The notes under the pieces: model-generated
The model's input: the letters and a program-made list of their open reading frames with translations, nothing else
Told to the model about the DNA's origin: nothing
Databases searched by the model: none
Program-made: the position numbers and the translations under genes
Shown: positions 36,113-45,940 of the stretch, piece after piece
Numbering within the stretch: position 1 is the stretch's first letter
Layout: each line of letters starts with the position of its first letter
From: Burkholderia stagnalis
Lineage (GTDB): Bacteria > Pseudomonadota > Gammaproteobacteria > Burkholderiales > Burkholderiaceae
Assembly (NCBI RefSeq): GCF_902830275.1
Contig: NZ_CADESW010000004.1
Coordinates: 1 to 64,000, forward strand
Reading direction: 5' to 3'
DNA: 64,000 nt

Positions 36113-36892
36113 TTAGCTGTCGATGCCGTTGATCTGCTCGGTGTAAAAAAGGTCCGTGCGCAGCACATACTTCTCGCCTGAATTGACCGACCTGCCTTCG
36201 TGCCATACGCGATGCTCGAAAAGGAGCGCATCCCCCGCGCGTGGCGAAATCGGTTGATAGGCCCACTGCTCACGCGGACCATAGGGCATCAGTACCGTTT
36301 CCCCGCCATCGGCGTCATTGAGATAGAAAAGCACGGTAACGAGACTTTCGTTCTGCTCGCCCTGGTGTGACCCGTCCCGATGGGGCTTGAAATACTGCCC
36401 CACCCGATAGCGGTAAAAGCGAAAATGGCTGCCCGTCGCCACATAGCGCATCCCGTCCAGCAGACGAGGAAAGCCATTTCCCATCGCTTTAAGAAGATGG
36501 GCTTCGAGTCGTGTCGCGAGTTCAGGATTGTCCCATTCGAGCCGATCGTTGTTGCGCACGGACTCCCGGCGCTGTATCTCGCCATAGAGGTTGACCGGCG
36601 CCGCTTCGAAAGCCCGCTGGCGCGCGTACTCGAGCAACTCGGCACACAGATTGGTTGGAAGTGCTTCAGGCAGGTGTTGGATGAACATTGGGAACTGGAA
36701 TCCACTATTGGAGGGCAGTCGCCCCCATTTCACGAAAGCCGTATCAGCCTCAAACTGCGCGCCCCAAGGAAGCTGAAAGCGCGCCCGGCTGTCCTTGACC
36801 CTCGTGCGGAGCAGGACAGGCAGACGCGGCAGATCGGGAAGCCCGAGACTCGAGCCTATGTCGATGACGCCAGTTGGCAGTATCCGCGGCAA
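36113..36892 (-). CDS. 2OG-Fe(II) dioxygenase (prolyl 4-hydroxylase-like)
   Basis: Up to 259 residues from a TTG at 36892. The first ATG (36688) would give about 191 residues and still contain the whole domain, so the start is uncertain. The iron site is visible: HRD in KPHRDGSHQGEQNESLVTVLFYLND, the distal His in FEHRVWHEG and the 2-oxoglutarate Arg in KYVLRTDLFY. This is the Fe2OG/P4Hc pattern, also seen in PiuC-like and free-standing prolyl-hydroxylase proteins. The substrate is unknown. Base composition is visibly less GC-rich than in neighbours, suggesting recent transfer. It is followed at once by the small flavoprotein-like ORF. Confidence 0.8.
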   Translation of the reverse strand: MPRILPTGVIDIGSSLGLPDLPRLPVLLRTRVKDSRARFQLPWGAQFEADTAFVKWGRLPSNSGFQFPMFIQHLPEALPTNLCAELLEYARQRAFEAAPVNLYGEIQRRESVRNNDRLEWDNPELATRLEAHLLKAMGNGFPRLLDGMRYVATGSHFRFYRYRVGQYFKPHRDGSHQGEQNESLVTVLFYLNDADGGETVLMPYGPREQWAYQPISPRAGDALLFEHRVWHEGRSVNSGEKYVLRTDLFYTEQINGIDS

Positions 36893-37025
36893 TCGGCAGA
36901 GGCTCGTCTGCTCGATACTGCCAGCATGTGCAAGAAGTAGGTGCGAATGTCGCGGGCCCCCGAGTGCCGGCAGACAAGCACTATACCCGCACGATAGCCG
37001 TAACCTGTCGTGACCTCCCGAGACG

Positions 37026-38918
37026 CTATGCGATCGGCACCCGGCGGCGCTGAGCCACGACGCCGGCCCGCCTGCCTACGAGTTCGAGCATCCTGCCGGC
37101 CGTCGGGCGAACGATCTTCAAGACCCCGTCCACGATCGGGCGCACCGCTTCAACCGGCCTGCCGTCGACGTATACCTCGAGCTCGTCGAGTCCGGCCGTC
37201 GTCACGATCACGTCGGACTTCGCGAGCGCCACCTGCAGCCTGGTTCGCGGTGCGCCCGCCAGCACCTGCGCGCAGTAGTCGATCAGGTCCGCATTGCCCT
37301 CCAGGACATCGCGCTTCGTCATCGCATACGGAATGCCGGCGACGCCCAGATCCTCGATGGGCACGCCGGCGGCATCGCCGCAGCGCACCGCCCGGCGAAA
37401 CGCCATCGTGAAGCTCACGCCGTCGGGGAGCCGGGGAAGCTCGAACTCCGTGCCTTCCAGCGCGTCGGCCAGATCCTGGCTCGTCCAGACGTTCGCGCCG
37501 CCTGCGCCCGTCGCCTGGCCGACGCACACGAGCGCCCCGATCTCGTTGTCCACGAAGCCGGCGCAAAACAGATCGCCCGACGAATACGTATTCGCATCGG
37601 CCACGCAAACGACCGGGCCGCCATAGCGCTGCCCCACGTCGTCGCACCACGACGGATCGGTGATGGGCAGCGCTTGCGAATACGCCTCCCCCGTCGAGAT
37701 GGCCGACTCGAGCGACGCGATCCACGGCTCGAGCTCCATCCGGTTGAAGGCGCTCCTCGCCATCGCGCGGGTCAGCGGCGTGGCCGCGAGGCTGAACCGC
37801 GTCGGCGACACCTTGTTCGGCGTGAACAGCTGCAGCACGCGCTCCGCCGCCCAGATGAGGCCGCCGGGGTTGCCGCGGACGTCGACGACGAGGCCGACGT
37901 CGGGCAATTGCTCCAGCAGGCGCGTCACTTCGGCGATGAACGCCTCGTGGTCTTCGACATCGAATGTCCAGATGCGCAGGTAGCCGATGTCGCCCAGCGC
38001 CTTCGTCCGGACCAGCCTCGCGGACAGCGCGTCGGGAAAACGCGTCCTGAGCCAGCCGGCCTCCCGCGCCATCTCCCGACGCTGGTTCTCGGCCCGCCAC
38101 TGCCTGCCGGAGAACATCAGCTTCTTGGCCCGCCGAACCTGCTCGGCGGCGGGACTCACGGCGACGCGGAGCGCCGCGTGCGCGCCCGGGCGCACACCGC
38201 CGGCGGCCCGGCCGGGCCAGACGATGCGCCACGGTATGCGCACCTCTCGCAGCGGCTTGCCGGCGCGCTCCCGGTAGCCGATGTCCACCCACATCTCGTC
38301 CGGAGGCGGGCCGTACTGCAGCGAGCGGAACGTCAGCGACTCGAGCGCGCGGGCGAGCCTGGCGTCCGGCCGCCCGCCCGTTTCCCGATCGGCATGGATG
38401 GCAACGGCGCGCTCGAACGGCACGCCGTTCCAGGTCTCGAGGCACACGCCGGGCCTGAACCCGGGGTCCTTGACGAGCGCGGTGCGTCCGACTTTCGTGA
38501 CGAGAAACGACGGCGCATCGCTCCGGCCGCACTGCTCGACCAGGAAGGGAAGCCGCGCGACGGCGTCCGCGAGCGACTTCGGCCCCGCGTAGACGGTGTG
38601 GGCGTCACGCAGGTCGACGATGATGCCGGTCACGATCATGTGGAATTCCGCCTCGCTCATGTCCGCGGCATGCGTGCGCAGCAACTGGAGCGCCTGCACC
38701 GGATCGTTCGCGTAGCCGGCGCGTTTTTGCAGCAGGTGGCAATACGCGCCGCCGATGGCGGTCAGCAGGACGTCGACCACGACTTCCCGGTCGGAGGCGT
38801 CCAGGTGCCCGTCGGCCGCCGACGGCACCTTTGCGTGGCTCACTTTCAGCAGGCTGGCCCGCTCGCTCAGCAGTTCGCCCGTCTGCGCCTTCAGTAACGA
38901 CGGTGTCTTGATTGCCAT
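37026..38918 (-). CDS. Peptidase S41-like protein (C-terminal processing protease family)
   Basis: 630 residues from MAIKTPSLLKAQTG, with AGGA six bases before the ATG; an upstream ATG at 38945 is less good. No signal peptide. The S41 core is at about 330-480: GDIGYLRIWTFDVEDHEAFIAEVTRLLEQLPDVGLVVDVRGNPGG, then VVCVADANTYSSGDLFCAGFVDN with the likely nucleophile Ser446 or Ser447. The Lys expected about 25 residues later in tail-specific proteases is not evident (GQATGAGGANVW), so catalysis may follow the variant S41 scheme or be lost. The last about 60 residues form a small separate domain. The gene lies 71 bp downstream of the amidohydrolase gene on the same strand. Substrate unknown. Confidence 0.75.
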   Translation of the reverse strand: MAIKTPSLLKAQTGELLSERASLLKVSHAKVPSAADGHLDASDREVVVDVLLTAIGGAYCHLLQKRAGYANDPVQALQLLRTHAADMSEAEFHMIVTGIIVDLRDAHTVYAGPKSLADAVARLPFLVEQCGRSDAPSFLVTKVGRTALVKDPGFRPGVCLETWNGVPFERAVAIHADRETGGRPDARLARALESLTFRSLQYGPPPDEMWVDIGYRERAGKPLREVRIPWRIVWPGRAAGGVRPGAHAALRVAVSPAAEQVRRAKKLMFSGRQWRAENQRREMAREAGWLRTRFPDALSARLVRTKALGDIGYLRIWTFDVEDHEAFIAEVTRLLEQLPDVGLVVDVRGNPGGLIWAAERVLQLFTPNKVSPTRFSLAATPLTRAMARSAFNRMELEPWIASLESAISTGEAYSQALPITDPSWCDDVGQRYGGPVVCVADANTYSSGDLFCAGFVDNEIGALVCVGQATGAGGANVWTSQDLADALEGTEFELPRLPDGVSFTMAFRRAVRCGDAAGVPIEDLGVAGIPYAMTKRDVLEGNADLIDYCAQVLAGAPRTRLQVALAKSDVIVTTAGLDELEVYVDGRPVEAVRPIVDGVLKIVRPTAGRMLELVGRRAGVVAQRRRVPIA

Positions 38919-38989
38919 GGTTGTCCTGTATGGGCGGTTGGGCATATCGGCGCCGCGCCGCTCGCGACGAACGCGTCGACGTGATCGAC

Positions 38990-40537
38990 TCACGAATAGA
39001 ACTTGCCCAGCCCGTCGAGCAGTCCGCCGTGGAAACCCCTGCCCTTGATGGACGCGAAGAAAGCCGCGTCGTGTTCGAGCGGCTGAATCGGCGGAACGAC
39101 GATTTCGCCGAGATCCTTGGGCAGGCCGCCGATGGGCACCTTCCCCGTCGGCATGTCGAGGGCCAGCCGCAAACGCGGCGCGTCATTCGTCGTACGGCTC
39201 GCAGCGAACGCGTTCCTGGCGGCGTCGATCGCCTTCTTCGGGTCGGCCCGCACCTGCTCCATCCGGGCCAGCACATCCTGGAAGGCCCAGGGCTGAGACG
39301 CGTTCTCCGACTTCGCCATCGACAGGGTTCGCTTCGTTCCGGCAATGTCCAGGCGCGACGGGAACGTTGCCTTCGCCGCCTTCATGAGATCCGGGTTTCC
39401 GTACAGCGGACGGCCGCCGACCACAACCAGCCGGATGTCTTTCTCGGTGGCCGCGAGCACCGTCGAAAACGGCTCCGCCGCCTGGCCGGCCTGGATGATC
39501 ACGACATCGCCGAGCGCTTCCGGCTGCAGGCGCCCGGCCTGGACGGACCAGGGGCCGACGAGCGCGTCCCCGGGCACGCAGGTGATCATCCGCACGAGGT
39601 CGAACGGCGCGAGCTTCCATCCGTTGCGCTTGCTCACCAGCGCCGCGACCTTGACCTCCCCGAGCACGTTGCGGGTTCCCGACGGCCCCCAGTCGGAGCC
39701 GATGCACACCGGGATCTTCCGCGCCAGCGCGGACGGAACGTCGGTCGTGCTGCCATAGAGCCAGAGGTTCGAGAACGGCGACCAGACGATCGTGCCGGGC
39801 TCGGTCCACGCGTCGTAGTCGCCCGGGTTGACGGCGTTCGTGTGGATCGCGACCAGCCCCGGTTGCAGGCAGCCGCACTTGCGTGCGCTTTGGTACTCGC
39901 TTTCGACGATGGAGTTCACCTGGCCTTCCGCGCAGTGGTAGATGAAGCTGGCGCCCGCCTTCATCTGCGCGGACCGCTTCGCCAGCATCTCCGGCTTGAG
40001 CGTGAGCGTCGATGCCAGTACCCGGTTCGACGAGACATTCCCGCCGAAGGTCTCGTCCTCGACATTGCGCACCAGCCAGCCGCCCAGCGGACGATTCTTC
40101 GGCGGCGAGCCCTGAATGCTGGTCGTACCGCCAATCAGCGCCCGCACCTCGGCATAGGCCAGGAGCTCGCGGGGCGCCGCTTCGATGAACGCATACGCCG
40201 GCCAGGTGATGTCGCCGGCGTAGGTCCTGGCCGACGGCCAGGCGTCGTGATGCAGGAACGGCTGCGTGCGGCCGGGCTCGGTCCAGAGCGGCAAGGTCGC
40301 GTACGCAAGGTGGCTGTGCAGGTCGATGAAGCCCGGCAGAACCAGACTGCTTCCCACGTCGACCACGGCCGCCCTGTCGAAGCCGTTCCCGGGGCCGGGC
40401 GCATTGCCGCGCGTGACGCGCTCGATTCGTCCGTCGTCGCCGATCCACACCTTGCCCTGGAAGGCGTCCTTCTCGGATGATGCGACGTGGCCGTCGCGCG
40501 TGAGGGGAACGATGCGACCGGAGATCACGAGACTCAC
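38990..40537 (-). CDS. Metal-dependent amidohydrolase
   Basis: 515 residues from a GTG at 40537 placed just after AAGGAGG; a second GTG at 40528 has longer spacing and could be used instead. The amidohydrolase TIM-barrel pattern is complete: a small N-terminal beta domain, VLPGFIDLHSHLAY (metal HxH), the downstream metal-ligand His in FIYHCAEG and IHTNAV, and GSDWGPSG with the conserved Asp. The C-terminal part has DVVIIQAG and IRLVVVGGRPLYG, the returning beta domain. No signal peptide is seen. It sits 71 bp before the S41-like gene, so the two may act on the same amide or peptide substrate; which one is unknown. Confidence 0.82.
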   Translation of the reverse strand: MSLVISGRIVPLTRDGHVASSEKDAFQGKVWIGDDGRIERVTRGNAPGPGNGFDRAAVVDVGSSLVLPGFIDLHSHLAYATLPLWTEPGRTQPFLHHDAWPSARTYAGDITWPAYAFIEAAPRELLAYAEVRALIGGTTSIQGSPPKNRPLGGWLVRNVEDETFGGNVSSNRVLASTLTLKPEMLAKRSAQMKAGASFIYHCAEGQVNSIVESEYQSARKCGCLQPGLVAIHTNAVNPGDYDAWTEPGTIVWSPFSNLWLYGSTTDVPSALARKIPVCIGSDWGPSGTRNVLGEVKVAALVSKRNGWKLAPFDLVRMITCVPGDALVGPWSVQAGRLQPEALGDVVIIQAGQAAEPFSTVLAATEKDIRLVVVGGRPLYGNPDLMKAAKATFPSRLDIAGTKRTLSMAKSENASQPWAFQDVLARMEQVRADPKKAIDAARNAFAASRTTNDAPRLRLALDMPTGKVPIGGLPKDLGEIVVPPIQPLEHDAAFFASIKGRGFHGGLLDGLGKFYS

Positions 40538-40755
40538 GACTCCTCCTTGGCGCCAGGCGCCCCGGTTGAACGAAGTGTGCGAAATCTTGTTGCGTCGGCA
40601 TCCAACCGTGCGGCCGGTCTGGAACCACGACCTCAATTGTCAGTGTTGTAGTGGATTCCGAATGGAACATCAACTTCGTCCGGGCCATTCGATCGGACCG
40701 GACATGAACGCCTCGCCACGAGGATCTTCGCCGGGCGGGCCGACGGCAACAGCAC

Positions 40756-40784
40756 GCACGGGCCCGCGACAAGCGGGCCCGTGC
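40756..40784. terminator. Perfect 12-bp hairpin downstream of usp
   Basis: GCACGGGCCCGC and its exact complement are separated by a 5-base loop, 20 bp after the stop of the universal stress gene and before the amidohydrolase gene. No T run follows on either strand, so it would be a weak intrinsic terminator or a transcript-end stabiliser. Confidence 0.45.
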
Positions 40785-40803
40785 GAATCGCCTTCCCCCG
40801 GAT

Positions 40804-41352
40804 TCACAGCGAAACGAACGGCCGAATTGATGACTGCGACGATGCATCCTTCGTTGCGCCCGCCGTCTCCTCGCTGTGTGGCTGAGGCGCTGTCGATGTC
40901 TGGACCGTCCGGACAGTCCGGACCACCAGCACGGGGATGCTGCAATGCGTGAGCACTTTCTGGGTCTCGCTGCCGATCAGCAGGCCACGTACCCCGCTGC
41001 GGCCGTGGGACGCCATGACGACGAGGTCGCACCCCCGCTGCGCGGCAATGTTGATGATGGCTTCATAGGGGCGGTCGTGCGTGACCGCCACGGTCTCGCA
41101 GGCGACGCCCGCCTCTGCGGCGGCGACGCTCACTGTCGCGAGATAGGCTTCGGCATGTTGCCGGACGACCTGAATGAACCGCTCTTTCGAGTCGCCGAGC
41201 ATTTCCGATTCGTATGTGAGAACGTGAAATTCCGGCATCACGTGCACTGCGGTGACAGCAGCTTGATGCTCCTTGGCGAGGGCGACCGCCATCTGGATCG
41301 CCGCAACGGAAAGATCCGATCCGTCGGTCGGTACGAGCAGGTGCTTGAACAT
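40804..41352 (-). CDS. Universal stress protein UspA family
   Basis: 182 residues from MFKHLLVPTDGSDLS, with GGAG upstream. It has the single UspA domain: LLVPTDGS at the start, AVHVMPEF and the ATP-binding signature GxxGxxxGS in MASHGRSGVRGLLIGSETQKVL, then CSIPVLVV. The ATP-binding type is therefore intact. A Ser/Thr/Ala-rich tail of about 30 residues follows the domain and is not typical. It is transcribed alone, divergent from the exported protein at 41890, with a TATACT -10-like box about 79 bases upstream. Confidence 0.9.
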   Translation of the reverse strand: MFKHLLVPTDGSDLSVAAIQMAVALAKEHQAAVTAVHVMPEFHVLTYESEMLGDSKERFIQVVRQHAEAYLATVSVAAAEAGVACETVAVTHDRPYEAIINIAAQRGCDLVVMASHGRSGVRGLLIGSETQKVLTHCSIPVLVVRTVRTVQTSTAPQPHSEETAGATKDASSQSSIRPFVSL

Positions 41353-41889
41353 GGACTTCTCCACCGGGCAGGCTCGCCCCAACTGCTGTCCCGCGTAAAG
41401 CCCGCCGCCTGAGCCGGGACGACTGCTTCAAGTATAGTCAGCCGAATGTAATGCGGCGGTGCATCCGGCGCCCGGAGGCGGCCGTTCGCACGCAGAAGAA
41501 CGCCGCCGCCCCGGTGGTCGCGGGCGGCGGCGCACTCTCGCTGCGGGTCAGCTTCGATGCTTTCCGTGTTTTTAGGGAATCAGCTACGCGGCTCACGTGC
41601 CCGAAGCAGGTCATCAAGCTTTCGTTCGACGCGCAAGTTGGTGCAGCCGACCACGGCCGTCTCGCGCCGCAGGCCGCACGCCAAACGAGGCGTGACTCAC
41701 GCACGGCGCCCCTCCATTCCTCGGGCAGGTCACAACAGCTCACCCCGAGCGTCCCTTCCTCCTGTGTCCTTCATCCCATGACGTCAAGCAGCGCTTTCGG
41801 CCCATAGGCCGTCTGCGTGCGCCTGCTTATCGTCGACACATGCCCACTCGCGGGCCCTCTCCCATCCACGAAATCACTGGAGCGCGTTC
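41353..41889. other. Divergent intergenic region, no gene seen
   Basis: The 537 bp between usp (minus) and the exported protein (plus) carry a TATACT-like -10 box for usp at 41431-41436 on the minus strand and a perfect 11-bp hairpin (41501-41511 with 41522-41532, 10-base loop). Open frames of about 100 codons on both strands have no ribosome site, odd composition and no recognisable motif. I found no tRNA. Confidence 0.5.
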
Positions 41890-42939
41890 ATGGATATCGA
41901 TCGTCACCGTATCGGCGGCACCCTGGGGATCGCCGCATGTTCGTTTGCCGCCGCACTTTCCTTTGCCACGCACGCGCAGGGGGCGACCGCCTGCTATGCC
42001 GTCGACATGCGCGGAGCGCCGCTCTACGTGACGTCGGATGTGTTGCGCGAAGGCGCGCTCAGGGTCGCAAACGCGCGCGTCCTCGCCGCCGGGAATACGC
42101 CGTTGACGCCGGTAACGCCCCCGCCCGACCCGAAACGTTGCGACGGGGCGAACGATCACCTTCCTGCGGCGGGTCCCGGCACCCTCAACTACTTCGGCAA
42201 TGTCGTGGGTCCGTTGAAGTTCCTGCGGCTCGCGGCCTATCAATGCGCGGGAGCGGGAAACCAGAGTCAGTTCTTCTCGATGAACCAGGCCATTTATTAT
42301 CGCCAGTGCGGGGGCGGGCAATACTCGAACTACATTCACTTCTGGGGACGCTCGAACGGGAACCCGAGCACGTGTTTCGCCAGCGACTACCCGACGATGT
42401 TCGCCAAGGCCGCCAAAGACAGGAAGCCGGCGGACCTGCTCAAGGCGATGAAGACGGTTTACTCGGGCGGCCTGAGCGGAATCGCCGCGAACGATCAGGC
42501 GCTCGGCAACGCGATGGCGGCGATCCTGATCGCCGAAAGCAATCGCGACTATCTCGTCAATCTCGAGAACTACATGCTGATGGACCTGGCCGACTTGAAG
42601 AAGGCCACGCCGGAGGAAATCATCGGGGGCCACTGCGTGCCGAATGCCGGCTCCTGCCAGAACCGCCGCGAGTCGCAGAACGGCAAGCACCCGATCGCGT
42701 GGGGCGGCGCACAGGAAACCATGATGGTGAACGGTTGGGGCCAGGCGGCAGGTGCCAATAGCCCCTTCGGCATGGCATTCGAAGGCAATCTGTCGGCCGA
42801 ATGGGCAGTCGCGAAAGGAAAGGTCGCAAACGCGAAGATCGCCCAATGTGGCGCTGTTCCGCCAGCCTACGGAAATCTGCCTCCCGACCAGCAGCGCGCG
42901 GTGAGAGGCGTCTTTGAGGGCATTTTGCCGACCCGCTGA
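41890..42939 (+). CDS. Exported Cys-rich protein of unknown function
   Basis: 349 residues with GGAG eight bases before the ATG. The signal peptide ends near AHAQG at about residue 31. The mature protein has eight Cys (for example QCAG, RQCGGG, STCFA, GHCVPNAGSC, AQCGAV), an even number that fits disulphide bonding in the periplasm or outside. Aromatic- and Gly-rich segments such as MNQAIYYRQCGGGQYSNY with HFWGRSNG stand out and may bind a ligand. I do not recognise the family. It lies alone, with a terminator of the next unit beyond its 3' end. Confidence 0.7.
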   Translation: MDIDRHRIGGTLGIAACSFAAALSFATHAQGATACYAVDMRGAPLYVTSDVLREGALRVANARVLAAGNTPLTPVTPPPDPKRCDGANDHLPAAGPGTLNYFGNVVGPLKFLRLAAYQCAGAGNQSQFFSMNQAIYYRQCGGGQYSNYIHFWGRSNGNPSTCFASDYPTMFAKAAKDRKPADLLKAMKTVYSGGLSGIAANDQALGNAMAAILIAESNRDYLVNLENYMLMDLADLKKATPEEIIGGHCVPNAGSCQNRRESQNGKHPIAWGGAQETMMVNGWGQAAGANSPFGMAFEGNLSAEWAVAKGKVANAKIAQCGAVPPAYGNLPPDQQRAVRGVFEGILPTR

Positions 42940-42966
42940 GGTTCGCCACAGGTCAACGCGCCCCCC

Positions 42967-43001
42967 AAAAAAACCGCCGCCCCGGTACGCGGAAGCGGCG
43001 G
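42967..43001 (-). terminator. Rho-independent terminator of the aldehyde dehydrogenase unit
   Basis: On the minus strand CCGCCGC and GCGGCGG pair across a 14-base loop and are followed by seven T, the full form of an intrinsic terminator, 23 bp past the aldehyde dehydrogenase stop. The region also separates it from the convergent exported protein gene. Confidence 0.8.
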
Positions 43002-43023
43002 CCTCACTGCGCTCAACCCGTCG

Positions 43024-44604
<1,581 letters not shown>

Positions 44605-44627
44605 TCATGCGCGACCCGCGGCCGCGC

Positions 44628-45926
44628 TCAGCGCGCCGCCTGGGTCGCCCGGCGCAGCTTCGCGACCGCCTCCGCCTGCACGGCCGGCGCGCCGTTGTTC
44701 CAGCCGGCGCGCATGAACGTCAGCACGTCGGCGATCTGCCGGTCGTTCAGCTGGTTCGCGAACGCCGGCATCGGGTACGCGGACGGCACGCCGCCGATCA
44801 CCAGCGTCTCGCTGCCGTTCAGCGTCACGTTGATCAGCGACGTCGCGTCGTGCTCCAGCACGTTCGGATTGCCCGCGAGCGGCGCGAGCAGCGGCGCGAA
44901 CGCCTTGCCGTCCGTGCCGTGGCAGTGCATGCAGTACGCGGTGTACACCTTCGCGCCCGGGTCGTTCGCCGGCCGCAGCAGCACCGCCTGCGTCGCCTTC
45001 GGATCGTCGCGGTAAGGCGGCGCGCCCGTGCCGCCCGCCGCCGGCAGCGACTTCAGATAGCGGGACATCGCCGTCAGGTCGTCGTCGGTGAGCGCCTGCG
45101 TGCTGTGATTGATCACGCTCACCATCGAGCCGAACGCCGTTGCATGCCGGTTCGCGCCCGTCTTCAGGAACTGCGCGATGTCGGCCTCGCTCCAGCGGCC
45201 GAGCCCCGTGTTGTGCTCGCCGGTCAGGTTCGACGCGAACCAGTTGTCGATCGGCGCGCCGGACAGGAACGCCGCGCCGCCCTCGTCGAGCGCCTTCTCC
45301 TGGAAGCCGACGCCGCGCGGCGTGTGGCACGACCCGCAGTGCCCGAGCCCCTGCACGAGGTACGCGCCGCGATTCCACGCCGCATCCTTGCCGGGTTTGT
45401 CCACGTAGGCCGTCGTATCGAGGAACACCGCGTTCCACAGCTTCAGCGGCCAGCGCATGTTCAGCGGCCACGGAATGTCGGACGCGCGATTCGGCTGCTT
45501 CACCGGCTCGACGCCGTGCATGAAATACGCGTACAGCGCCTTCACGTCGTCGTCCTTCAGCTTCGCGTACGACGGATACGGCATCGCCGGGTACAGGTTG
45601 TGGCCGTCCTGCGCGACGCCCGCGCGCAGCGCACGCGCGAAGTCGCCTTCCGTGTAGCGGCCGATGCCGGTATCCGGGTCGGGCGTGATGTTGGTCGTGT
45701 AGATCGCGCCCATCGGCGTGTCCATCTTCAGGCCGCCCGCGAACGGCGTGCCGCGCGGCGCCGTGTGGCACGCGACGCAATCGCCGGCCTTCGCGAGATA
45801 CGCGCCGCGCGCGACGAGCGCCGCGTCGGGCGCGGCGGCCTGCGCGGCCGTGCCGGCCGCCAGCGTGACGGCGGCGGCCGCGCCGAGCGCCTGCGCGGCG
45901 CGCGCCAGAGTCATGTTTCGAATCAT
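44628..45926 (-). CDS. Tri-haem membrane-associated cytochrome c (electron acceptor of a molybdo-/alcohol dehydrogenase)
   Basis: 432 residues from MIRNMTLARAAQ, with GAGGT upstream; an ATG at 45914 is a weaker choice. A signal peptide ends near TAAQA (residue 30). Three c-type haem sites are seen: CVACH (50-54), CGSCH (197-201) and CMHCH (332-336). That triple pattern and length match the cytochrome subunit of PQQ or molybdenum-dependent dehydrogenases, which passes electrons to the respiratory chain in the periplasm. It lies 14 bp after the Mo-subunit gene, so it should take electrons from that enzyme. Confidence 0.9.
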   Translation of the reverse strand: MIRNMTLARAAQALGAAAAVTLAAGTAAQAAAPDAALVARGAYLAKAGDCVACHTAPRGTPFAGGLKMDTPMGAIYTTNITPDPDTGIGRYTEGDFARALRAGVAQDGHNLYPAMPYPSYAKLKDDDVKALYAYFMHGVEPVKQPNRASDIPWPLNMRWPLKLWNAVFLDTTAYVDKPGKDAAWNRGAYLVQGLGHCGSCHTPRGVGFQEKALDEGGAAFLSGAPIDNWFASNLTGEHNTGLGRWSEADIAQFLKTGANRHATAFGSMVSVINHSTQALTDDDLTAMSRYLKSLPAAGGTGAPPYRDDPKATQAVLLRPANDPGAKVYTAYCMHCHGTDGKAFAPLLAPLAGNPNVLEHDATSLINVTLNGSETLVIGGVPSAYPMPAFANQLNDRQIADVLTFMRAGWNNGAPAVQAEAVAKLRRATQAAR

Positions 45927-45940
45927 CCGTAACCTCGATG

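Noticed and set aside
41438..41807. Opposed ORFs of about 100 codons between usp and the exported protein
   Set aside because: No ribosome site, no motif, and both strands open, as expected by chance in high-GC DNA.
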